The notes: a model not told the origin generated them from the letters alone. A stretch of 17,965 bases of DNA from [Leptolyngbya] sp. JSC-1 (GCA_000733415.1 KL662192.1:744589-762553); one strand, 5' to 3'. Shown: positions 1 through 5,314, counted from the first letter of the stretch. Numbers and translations are program-made.

Positions 1-50
1 TACCAAACCGGGATTGAAGTCCCCCTTGATAAGGGGGATTTAGGGGGATC
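1..50. repeat. Dispersed 'CCCCCTTGAT-AAGGGGGATTTAGGGGGATC' repeat, copy 1
   Basis: This element reads GGGATTGAAGTCCCCCTTGAT then AAGGGGGATTTAGGGGGATC. It returns, interrupted, at 2807-2886, and in inverted and shortened form at 2752-2781. The core TCCCCCTTGAT/AAGGGGGA is itself a palindrome. It may start before the window. It looks like a non-coding palindromic dispersed repeat of the kind abundant in filamentous cyanobacteria. Confidence 0.7.
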
Positions 51-67
51 ACCTCTTGCATTGAGTC

Positions 68-101
68 GCGATCGCCCTCCGGGCGGTGCGGAGCACCATC
101 G
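68..101. repeat. HIP1 octamer plus twin 3-nt-loop mini-hairpins
   Basis: GCGATCGC (68-75) is the cyanobacterial HIP1 palindrome. It runs into two adjacent perfect hairpins: GCCC-TCC-GGGC (74-84) and GGTGC-GGA-GCACC (85-97). An outer CGAT (69-72) can pair with ATCG (98-101), giving a small three-way-junction shape. The twin hairpin with trinucleotide loops recurs at 2785-2805 and 2841-2864 with different stem sequences. Confidence 0.6.
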
Positions 102-541
102 AGATCTGTGTACACGGTAGCCTTTCATAAAGAGGGCTAGGGGGGATCTCAACAGGATTTGCGATCTACTGAGACTAGCTAACGCAACTTCAGTAACTCT
201 AGGCTGTTTTGGAACAGATCCACCCTTATTTGTCTCTTAGTTAATATCCGCAACAATATTGGATCGTCCGGTAGGAATTCAATGATCTAGCTCATTTTGC
301 TACCGATATTTATCAAATCATTACCCTATTGCAAAAACTGCAAAAAATCTTGTAGAGAAGCAGAAGTTGTAGCAAAAAAGCAAACATAACAAAATCTTGA
401 CAAACCCCTAGCATACGCTTGCCTTCTGCTCAGTTTTGCTCTATCCTGTCCGATACTGGTTTTTCTCGCCCTAGATTGACCAGTGTTACGGCTTAAGGCA
501 GGGCGCTGATCAAGAGTGTCGCAACCACTCAAGACCAGCTA

Positions 542-625
542 ACCTGACTTCCTGTGGTCCCAGGAAGCAAGGCTGTGTTTGATTTTATCTCACCTGCCTC
601 GCTGAGTGTTGACTGTAAGTCAGGT
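542..625. other. Inverted repeats upstream of the 66-aa gene
   Basis: A 7-bp hairpin CTTCCTG (548-554) / CAGGAAG (561-567) with a 6-nt loop overlaps a longer-range inverted repeat, ACCTGACTT (542-550) / AAGTCAGGT (617-625). The two pairings share bases 548-550 and so are mutually exclusive. That could be a leader switch ahead of the ATG at 675, or only repeat debris. No U-tract follows either stem, so a classic terminator is unlikely. Confidence 0.3.
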
Positions 626-674
626 CACTCCCCTTAAGCCATTTTTTCTCAACTCAACAGCGAGGTTACTACTC

Positions 675-875
675 ATGACTACAGAGTTCAACGAACTGCT
701 GCCCGTTCCGCCTAGCGGTAAAACCCAGATCTGGATTGTCGGCCAGCGCGATGAGGTGCTGCACGTGATCAACGAGTTCACCGTCAAGCGCATCGCCACC
801 GACCGCTCGAAGTTCACACCACTGGTTCCCGCTCCGTTTGCGGCAGGGCAGTATATGACCGTGTTGGTGAGGTGA
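675..875 (+). CDS. Small conserved-looking hypothetical protein (66 aa)
   Basis: Function is not recognised. The product is a soluble, 66-residue protein with no signal peptide or membrane segment. It has a Val/Ile-rich middle (WIVGQRDEVLHVINEF, residues 20-35) and a C-terminal half with K/R-I-A-T-D-R and K-F-T-P-L-V. It feels like a small cyanobacterial protein family, but I cannot name it. The frame is open back to 606, but the ATG at 675 is preferred: it has GAGGTT (662-667) upstream, and the extra N-terminal residues (LTVSQVTPLKPF...) look like translated leader. It lies upstream of, and in the same direction as, the first Rpn-type nuclease, with a short 9-bp tandem repeat between them. 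No functional link can be inferred. Confidence 0.6.
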   Translation: MTTEFNELLPVPPSGKTQIWIVGQRDEVLHVINEFTVKRIATDRSKFTPLVPAPFAAGQYMTVLVR

Positions 876-881
876 TAGAGC

Positions 882-908
882 GATAGGGGAGATGGGGGAG
901 ATGGGGGA
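882..908. repeat. Three copies of 9-bp GATRGGGGA tandem repeat
   Basis: GATAGGGGA, GATGGGGGA and GATGGGGGA run in tandem at 882-908, between the 66-aa gene and the first nuclease gene. Because the unit is 9 bp, minus-strand frames through it give artefactual SPPSPP peptides. It is probably a slippage-prone spacer. Confidence 0.75.
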
Positions 909-1019
909 GATGCAGCTCGTGAGCGTCGCCGAACAAGGGGAGCCATAGAGCCTGTCTTGAGTAGTCTTCCCCATCATTCGGATCTTCGCTACCTTTGTCC
1001 TTTCCCATCATCTCTACCT

Positions 1020-1886
1020 ATGTTTGATAACGTCTGCAAATACTTAGCTGAACAATTTTCGAGTGATTTTGCCCGCTGGCTATTGGGAGAGGCTACTGTG
1101 TTAACCGAGTTAAGCCCTTCTGAGCTGTCGTTAGAGCCAATTCGAGCAGATGCACTCATTTTGTTGCAGTCCGAAGCGGTAGTCTTGCATCTAGAATTTC
1201 AAACCCAAGCGAGCGCAACCATTCCATTTCGGATGGCCGATTATTGCTTACGAATCTATCGACGGTTTCCCAATAAACGTCTGCGGCAGGTGGTGATCTA
1301 TCTCGCAGAAACAAGCTCAGAGCTAGTGTATCAACAGGAATTTATAGCAGGTGGCATGTGCCATCGCTATGAAGTGATTCGCCTATGGGAGCAACCGAGC
1401 CAAGTGTTTTTTGAGTATCCAGGGTTATTACCATTTGCGGTGCTTGGACAAACTCAAAATCGGATCGAAACCCTGCAACAAGTAGCACTAGCAGTCGATG
1501 GAATAGCTGATCGACAGATGCAGAGGGATGTGGCCGCATCAACAGCGGTGTTAGCTGGATTAGTATTAGAAAAAAGCGTAATTCAACGAATACTCCGGAG
1601 AGAAATCATGCGCGAATCGGTAATTTATCAGGAATGGCGGGCAGAGGCACTAGCAGAAGGTCGGGCAGAAGGTCGGGCAGAAGGTCGGCGGGAAGGAGAG
1701 GCCGCTTTAGTCCTGCGGCTGTTAGCACGACGAGTAGGGCCAGTGCCAGAGGAGCGACGCAATCAGGTATTGCAGTTGAGCGTGGAGCAGTTAGAAGCGC
1801 TGGGGGAGGCGCTGTTAGATTTTTCCACTTTGGCCGAGTTGGAGGCTTGGTTGGACGCACACCAGCAGGCGATCAACAACGATTAG
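1020..1886 (+). CDS. Rpn-family PD-(D/E)XK nuclease with DUF4351 C-terminus, paralog A
   Basis: This 288-aa protein belongs to the Rpn / PD-(D/E)XK transposase-like nuclease group that is widespread in cyanobacteria; family members are DNA endonucleases, some acting as toxins or in phage defence. The N-terminal nuclease domain shows RADAL with D44, then HLEFQ with E59 and Q61, followed by FRMADYCLRIYRRFPNK (about residues 71-87). An Arg/Glu/Gly linker (about 212-226) is made from a 12-bp DNA repeat. A DUF4351-like end carries ALLDFSTLAELEAWL. The frame is open back to 957, but the ATG at 1020 aligns exactly with the start of paralog B at 2919 (MFDNVCKYL / MYDNICKYL). This start has no good Shine-Dalgarno. 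An in-frame ATG at 1608 (codon 197) has GGAGAG in front of it. The stop overlaps the convergent neighbour's stop by 4 bp. Confidence 0.88.
   Translation: MFDNVCKYLAEQFSSDFARWLLGEATVLTELSPSELSLEPIRADALILLQSEAVVLHLEFQTQASATIPFRMADYCLRIYRRFPNKRLRQVVIYLAETSSELVYQQEFIAGGMCHRYEVIRLWEQPSQVFFEYPGLLPFAVLGQTQNRIETLQQVALAVDGIADRQMQRDVAASTAVLAGLVLEKSVIQRILRREIMRESVIYQEWRAEALAEGRAEGRAEGRREGEAALVLRLLARRVGPVPEERRNQVLQLSVEQLEALGEALLDFSTLAELEAWLDAHQQAINND
1597..1610 (+). promoter_or_regulatory. Candidate internal Shine-Dalgarno and start within nuclease A
   Basis: GGAGAG (1597-1602) lies 5 nt before an in-frame ATG (1608-1610, codon 197). The main start at 1020 has no comparable purine motif. Initiation here would give a 92-aa product carrying the EGR linker and the DUF4351-like domain without the nuclease. 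Paralog B has the same hexamer and ATG at the same codon. Whether it is used is inference. Confidence 0.45.
1653..1688 (+). repeat. Three in-frame copies of 12-bp GCAGAAGGTCGG
   Basis: Perfect tandem copies at 1653-1664, 1665-1676 and 1677-1688 encode three A-E-G-R tetrapeptides in the linker between the nuclease and DUF4351-like parts. Copy-number changes would add or remove four residues without a frameshift. Confidence 0.85.
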
Positions 1887-2323
1887 GATTTGCTGCTAGC
1901 TCTGGTTGAGCCATTCTTAGAGCCATTAGTAGAACCATCAGTAGAACCATTGGCAGAGCCATTGACGAGGGCGAGAGTGTTGATTGAGGTTGGGCGGCGG
2001 CGAACGGTGCGGCGGGGTGTGCCTCCGGCCATTACGTATTCGTTACTGTAGCGTCCGTATTTAGAGGCCACTCCCGTGAGCATGCGTTCAGCATATTCGG
2101 CCAACATTTGTTCGGCTTCTAGAATGGTTTGGTAAGTTTGATCTACGGTGGATAGGGCCGTATTATAGGCTTCGAGTTTTTGCTGCGTATCGGCAATCAG
2201 GGCCGCAAAAGTAGCGATGGTTAAGCCATTGCCCAGATCGAGGGAGGGGTCAATGGATTTCATGCCAGCCATCCGGCGTTGGGATTTGTCGAGAATCGCG
2301 GAGCCACGTTTGCGTCTAGGCAT
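1883..2323 (-). CDS. Conserved-looking hypothetical protein with NGS-repeat tail (146 aa)
   Basis: Function unknown. The product starts very basic (MPRRKRGS), then has a central helical, Gln/Glu/Leu-rich stretch (LDLGNGLTIATFAALIADTQ onward, about residues 28-80) that could form a short coiled coil, and a GVASKYGRYSNEYVMAGG segment (84-101) that looks like the conserved core. It ends in a low-complexity tail of repeated NGS/DGS/KNGS units (about 121-138). I have the impression of a recurrent unnamed cyanobacterial family, but cannot name it. The ATG at 2323 is chosen because GAGG lies about 7 nt upstream; an in-frame ATG at 2338 would add five residues and has no such motif. Its stop overlaps that of nuclease A (TTAG at 1883-1886), so the two genes converge. 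Confidence 0.72.
   Translation of the reverse strand: MPRRKRGSAILDKSQRRMAGMKSIDPSLDLGNGLTIATFAALIADTQQKLEAYNTALSTVDQTYQTILEAEQMLAEYAERMLTGVASKYGRYSNEYVMAGGTPRRTVRRRPTSINTLALVNGSANGSTDGSTNGSKNGSTRASSKS
1918..1975 (-). repeat. Degenerate 12-bp repeat encoding the N-G-S/T tail
   Basis: Units resembling AGAGCCATT and AGTAGAACCATT recur every 12 bp on the + strand, encoding NGS-x repeats on the minus strand near the C-terminus of the neighbouring gene. The copies have diverged, so this is an older expansion than the perfect repeats at 1653 and 2349. Confidence 0.65.
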
Positions 2324-2348
2324 AGTCGATGACCTCATGCGGTAAAGA

Positions 2349-2384
2349 GTAGATGCAGTTGTAGATGCAGTTGTAGATGCAGTT
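2349..2384. repeat. Three perfect copies of GTAGATGCAGTT
   Basis: Copies are at 2349-2360, 2361-2372 and 2373-2384. They lie in the probable 5' leader or promoter of the minus-strand 146-aa gene. No coding frame explains them. Identical copies suggest recent expansion or active slippage. Confidence 0.85.
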
Positions 2385-2422
2385 ACAGAATATCCACACC
2401 TTAGCCTAGGGTTTAAGCATAG

Positions 2423-2762
2423 GAGCGCAGTATTTTTGAGGAACTGTTGTATGAATTTTGGTTGAAAGGTTCGGGTTTTCTAGGAGAACTCCGCAAAAAG
2501 CAAGTTTGGTTGCAACGGATGCAACGATAGAGGAAGTTAATGCAGCGATGGCTTGAGCAAACGTTGGGATGAAGGGAGCCAATGCAGCGATTGTTGATGC
2601 AAACGTAGGATTTGCTTAAGTATCAGTTATACCTGAATCAGCGATTAGAGCATAGGTTTACGCAAGGGCTGTATTTGTTTCAGGACTTATGCAGCTCAGC
2701 AATTTCTGCCCCCCTCGCCCCCCAGATTTGGCTACGATTCCACAAGTCGAGGATCCCCTAAC
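2423..2762 (+). pseudogene. Possible degraded ORF (several in-frame stops)
   Basis: Read in one frame from 2423, the + strand gives plausible protein-like text (SIFEELLYEFWLKGSGFLGE, then LRKKQVWLQRMQR) up to a TAG at 2528. The same frame continues through a TGA at 2570 and a TAG at 2606, with composition like DLLKYQLYLNQRLEHRFTQ, before ending near 2762 inside the palindromic element. There is no start codon with support. It may be the remains of a gene broken by point mutations and cut by the repeat. Alternatively it is a chance frame shaped by the recurring ATGCARCGAT-like words at 2519, 2540 and 2582. The protein family is not recognised. Confidence 0.3.
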
Positions 2763-2886
2763 CCCCTTAAATCAAGGGGGAAGAGGCGTAGCCTGTGCGC
2801 AGCACCTACCAATCAGGGATTGAAGTCCCCCTTGATCTATGCCGAAGGCGCATCCCCGTAGGGGTATAGAGGGATTTAGGGGGATC
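2752..2886. repeat. Composite palindromic repeat element (MITE-like), copy 2 of the 1-50 repeat
   Basis: The left arm GATCCCCTAACCCCCTTAAA-type sequence (2752-2781) is the inverted counterpart of the right arm, TCCCCCTTGAT (2826-2836) with GGGATTTAGGGGGATC (2871-2886). ATCAAGGGGGA (2771-2781) pairs perfectly with 2826-2836. Between the arms lies a twin mini-hairpin, GGC-GTA-GCC (2785-2793) and GTGC-GCA-GCAC (2795-2805). The right arm (2807-2886) repeats the 1-50 element but is interrupted by 33 bp. No transposase is encoded, so this would be a non-autonomous or structural repeat. Confidence 0.65.
2837..2869. repeat. 33-bp palindromic insert nested inside the dispersed repeat
   Basis: Compared with copy 1, the repeat is split after CTTGAT by 33 bp that begins CTAT and ends ATAG. 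The insert contains two hairpins with 3-nt loops: GCC-GAA-GGC (2841-2849) and CCCC-GTA-GGGG (2854-2864). Copy 1 has no such segment, so it is either an insertion here or a loss there. Confidence 0.6.
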
Positions 2887-2918
2887 ATCTTTAGGGACGA
2901 CTATGATACATTTGCACT

Positions 2919-3815
2919 ATGTATGACAATATTTGCAAATACCTGATTGAACACTACACAACCGACTTTGCAACTTGGCTGTTGGGCGAAGCTGTCACAC
3001 TGACTGAGTTAAGTCCTTCCGAGCTGTCGTTGCAGCCGATACGAGCCGATGCGCTGGTGCTGTTGCAATCGGATCAGGTTGTGCTGCATGTCGAGTTCCA
3101 AACCCAACCCAGACCTGACATTCCTTTTCGCATGGCCGACTACCGCTTGCGAGTGTATCGTCGGTTTCCGAACAAAACTATGCGTCAAGCGGTGGTCTAT
3201 CTCTACCCGTCTACATCTCCCTTAGTCTATCAGAATGCATTCGAGATACCCGGCACTCGGCATGAGTATGAAGTGGTGCGGCTATGGGAGCAACCAACGG
3301 AGTTATTTTTCCAGTCTCCAGGATTATTACCTTTCGCCGTGCTAAGCCAGACAAGTCAGCCGGAGCAGACTTTGCAGCAGGTAGCAGCAGCGATTGAAGG
3401 CTTACCGGAACGAGTCGCTCAAAGTGACATAGCGGCTTCTACAGCAATTTTGGCTGGGCTAATATTAGAACAACAGGTGATTCGACGCGTGTTACGGAGA
3501 GACATTATGCAGGAGTCAGTGATTTACCAAGACATTCTGACAGAGGGTCTGGAGAAAGGTCGGGCTCAAGGTCGGGCTCAAGGTCGGGCAGAAGGACTAG
3601 AAGAGGGCCGCAAGCAGGCCACCTTGAATCTGGTGCTGCGCCAATTGAACCGGCGATTACAAACCACCTTATCAGAGCCGCTGCAAGTGCAAATCAGCAG
3701 CTTATCGTTATCCCAACTCGAACAGTTGAGTGAAGCCTTGCTCGATTTCACGACGATTGCGGACTTAGAAGCATGGTTAGCTGCCCAGCAGGAACAGCAA
3801 CAGGCTGATGAATAA
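2919..3815 (+). CDS. Rpn-family PD-(D/E)XK nuclease with DUF4351 C-terminus, paralog B
   Basis: This 298-aa paralog of the nuclease at 1020 has the same layout: D44 in RADAL, E59 and Q61 in HVEFQ, FRMADYRLRVYRRFPNK, an Arg/Gly linker, and a DUF4351-like end with ALLDFTTIADLEAWL. The linker repeat is AQGR rather than AEGR, and the protein is 10 residues longer in that region and at its C-terminus. The start at 2919 is the first in-frame ATG, matches the paralog, and lies 33 nt after the palindromic repeat; no Shine-Dalgarno is obvious. An internal in-frame ATG at 3507 (codon 197) follows GGAGAG. Protein similarity to A is high across the nuclease part while synonymous sites differ widely, so the duplication is not recent. 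Confidence 0.88.
   Translation: MYDNICKYLIEHYTTDFATWLLGEAVTLTELSPSELSLQPIRADALVLLQSDQVVLHVEFQTQPRPDIPFRMADYRLRVYRRFPNKTMRQAVVYLYPSTSPLVYQNAFEIPGTRHEYEVVRLWEQPTELFFQSPGLLPFAVLSQTSQPEQTLQQVAAAIEGLPERVAQSDIAASTAILAGLILEQQVIRRVLRRDIMQESVIYQDILTEGLEKGRAQGRAQGRAEGLEEGRKQATLNLVLRQLNRRLQTTLSEPLQVQISSLSLSQLEQLSEALLDFTTIADLEAWLAAQQEQQQADE
3496..3509 (+). promoter_or_regulatory. Candidate internal Shine-Dalgarno and start within nuclease B
   Basis: GGAGAG (3496-3501) lies 5 nt before an in-frame ATG (3507-3509, codon 197), the same position and spacing as in paralog A. It would yield a 102-aa C-terminal product without the catalytic domain. Use as a start is inferred. Confidence 0.45.
3558..3593 (+). 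repeat. Three in-frame 12-bp repeats GGTCGGGCTCAA/GCAGAA
   Basis: Copies at 3558-3569 and 3570-3581 are identical; the third (3582-3593) ends GCAGAA. They encode GRAQ, GRAQ and GRAE in the linker of nuclease B. The unit differs from that of paralog A, so expansion was probably independent. Confidence 0.8.
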
Positions 3816-3845
3816 AGTTTTCATGCAATCCCATAGCTTCACACG

Positions 3846-3871
3846 AACGTTGCTCAGTTACAGGCAACGTT
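3846..3871. terminator. Hairpin between convergent genes, possible terminator
   Basis: AACGTTGC (3846-3853) pairs perfectly with GCAACGTT (3864-3871) around a 10-nt loop. It lies between the ends of nuclease B (3815, +) and the small membrane-protein gene (3920, -), where a bidirectional terminator would be expected. No T-run follows on either strand, so intrinsic termination is uncertain. Confidence 0.35.
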
Positions 3872-3919
3872 GAGACACTTGCGTGGTGAGTAAACGAATT
3901 CAAATTTTTGCTCGGCTTA

Positions 3920-4225
3920 TCACTGGCGTTTGGGATGCTTTTGGCGGCGGGGTCTGGCCCGTCCTAGGAGACCAATGCCGTAAACTAATCCAAGCAGCGC
4001 GGCTAGAACCAGTGGAATGACGATGAGAGGCATTGCGGCACCGATTGAAATTGTAGAGGCAATCGCAATCACAACTACTAGATAAGGAAGAATAATGCAA
4101 AGAGTCGCAACAGTGATTTTGAGTGGAGACCATTTGATATTCTTCGCATAGTCCTTGTGCTGATATTTGCCTCTGCTTGCGAACTCATTGTCCTTGGAGT
4201 ATCCTTTTAACCGATTAGGAAGCAT
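3920..4225 (-). CDS. Small membrane protein, two predicted helices (101 aa)
   Basis: Function unknown. It has a charged N-terminus (residues 1-35), two hydrophobic segments (about 36-58, ITVATLCIILPYLVVV, and 63-88, MPLIVIPLVLAALLG), and a strongly basic end (RARPRRQKHPKRQ), so an inner-membrane hairpin with a cytoplasmic tail is likely. The start at 4225 has a weak AGGGAA about 12 nt upstream. It is the last gene of the minus-strand polysaccharide run, 78 bp after fcl, and could be co-transcribed, but nothing in it shows a role in glycan export. An overlapping frame at 3900-4133 on the same strand has no such membrane pattern and is rejected. Confidence 0.6.
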   Translation of the reverse strand: MLPNRLKGYSKDNEFASRGKYQHKDYAKNIKWSPLKITVATLCIILPYLVVVIAIASTISIGAAMPLIVIPLVLAALLGLVYGIGLLGRARPRRQKHPKRQ

Positions 4226-4303
4226 GACACACTATTCCCTAGAGTAAATAAACTCTGAAACAGGATAATCTACATACAATCCATTGAAACTTTAATCTAA
4301 ACT

Positions 4304-5248
4304 TTATTTGCCTCGAACTTGGTTATGGTGCTTAGTGAACCATTCATAAGTCTTTTCAATTCCTTCCTTAAGCGATGTTTTTGCTCGCCACCCCAAGCTG
4401 TTAATTTTGGAAGTATCGAGTAACTTTCTGGGTGTACCATCGGGTTTAGATGGATCAAACTTTATCTCTCCTAAGTATCCAACTACGGCTTTAATTGTCA
4501 GCGCCAGTTCTCTGATGGAGATCTCGTCACCGGTTCCGACATTAATAAAGTCTGCGCTGTTGTAATGCTGCATCAGAAACAATAGCGCATCGGCCAGGTC
4601 ATCTACAAACAGAAATTCTCTCAGGGCAGAACCCGTGCCCCAGACTTCAACATAGTCTGCTTGAGTCTGCTTAGCCTCATGAAACTTACGGATCAGGGCA
4701 GGCAGGACGTGGGAGTTGGCTAAGTCAAAGTTGTCGTTGATGCCGTAGAGATTGGTCGGCATCGCAGAAATGAAGTTGACGCCATACTGATGACAGTAGT
4801 TTTCGCAGAGTTTGAGTCCGGCAATTTTGGCAATAGCGTAGGGTTCGTTGGTGGGTTCCAGGAAACCAGTGAGCAGGTGTTCTTCCCGCATCGGCTGGGG
4901 GCAGAGTTTGGGATAGATGCAGGATGAGCCGAGGAACAGTAGTTTCTTGACACCGAATTGGTAAGCGCTATGAATCACATTCGCTTCCATGATCAGGTTG
5001 TCGTAGATGAATTCAGCTCGATAGGTATTGTTGGCATAAATCCCTCCCACTTTGGCGGCAGCGAGAAAGACATATTCTGGTTGTTCGTTTGCGAAGAAGC
5101 TCTCAACCTGGTCCTGGCGACGTAGATCGAGGTCTTGGCTGGTTTTGAGGATGAGATTGGTATAACCTTGGGCTTGCAAAGCTCGAACGATAGCACTGCC
5201 CACAAGTCCTCGGTAGCCAGGAATATAGATCTTGGCGGTTTTCTCCAT
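4304..5248 (-). CDS. fcl: GDP-L-fucose synthase
   Basis: This NADPH-dependent epimerase/reductase converts GDP-4-keto-6-deoxy-D-mannose to GDP-L-fucose in the cytoplasm, the step after Gmd. With the ATG at 5248 it is 314 aa, close to the E. coli enzyme. The Rossmann motif GYRGLVG is at residues 11-17. GSSCIYP supplies S108 and C110, and Y137-x3-K141 lies in EPYAIAKIAG; these match the catalytic Ser, Cys, Tyr and Lys of the family. The frame is open to an ATG at 5293, but MEKTAKIY at 5248 is the family-like N-terminus; neither start has a clear Shine-Dalgarno. It lies 66 bp after a sulfotransferase gene, which separates it from gmd. Confidence 0.95.
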   Translation of the reverse strand: MEKTAKIYIPGYRGLVGSAIVRALQAQGYTNLILKTSQDLDLRRQDQVESFFANEQPEYVFLAAAKVGGIYANNTYRAEFIYDNLIMEANVIHSAYQFGVKKLLFLGSSCIYPKLCPQPMREEHLLTGFLEPTNEPYAIAKIAGLKLCENYCHQYGVNFISAMPTNLYGINDNFDLANSHVLPALIRKFHEAKQTQADYVEVWGTGSALREFLFVDDLADALLFLMQHYNSADFINVGTGDEISIRELALTIKAVVGYLGEIKFDPSKPDGTPRKLLDTSKINSLGWRAKTSLKEGIEKTYEWFTKHHNQVRGK

Positions 5249-5314
5249 GGTTGTTGATAGGTTAGGGAGAGTGGTTGAGTAGCTAGGTAACATAATAATT
5301 AGAAGAATCTGAAT

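Larger units (their letters stand above)
1..674. other. Non-coding, repeat-bearing region before the first gene
   Basis: I find no convincing gene in this stretch. It holds a dispersed repeat (1-50), a HIP1 octamer followed by twin mini-hairpins (68-101), a GA-rich 'AGAGGGCTAGGGGGGATC' stretch (131-148) that resembles other repeat remnants, and inverted repeats just upstream of the first small gene (542-625). A 68-codon minus-strand open frame at 326-532 has low-complexity, unrecognisable content and is not called. No clear paired -35/-10 promoter was found. Confidence 0.6.
2324..2918. other. Gene-poor spacer between the minus-strand gene and nuclease B
   Basis: This stretch holds three perfect 12-bp tandem repeats (2349-2384), a broken reading frame (2423-2762), and a composite palindromic repeat element (2752-2886). 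A TATGAT hexamer at 2902-2907, 11 nt before the nuclease B start, could be a -10 element, but I see no matching -35. No intact gene is supported. Confidence 0.55.

Noticed and set aside
397..402. TTGACA as a -35 promoter element
   Set aside because: No -10-like hexamer lies 16-19 nt downstream; the spacing gives TGCCTT.
326..532. 68-codon minus-strand open frame
   Set aside because: No Shine-Dalgarno, Arg/Ser-rich unstructured composition, no recognisable motif and a repeat-rich setting; likely chance.
957..1019. 21-codon N-terminal extension of nuclease A
   Set aside because: Paralog B begins exactly at the position matching the ATG at 1020, and the extension has no nuclease-like sequence.
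1606..1909. Open frames overlapping the 3' end of nuclease A (minus 1606-1860, plus 1634-1909)
   Set aside because: They are shadow frames kept open by the 12-bp repeat and G+C-rich codons; the Arg/Gly- and Pro/Leu-rich peptides are artefacts.
2349..2384. Short regular repeats considered as a CRISPR array
   Set aside because: Units are 12 bp and directly abutting, with no spacers and no cas genes.
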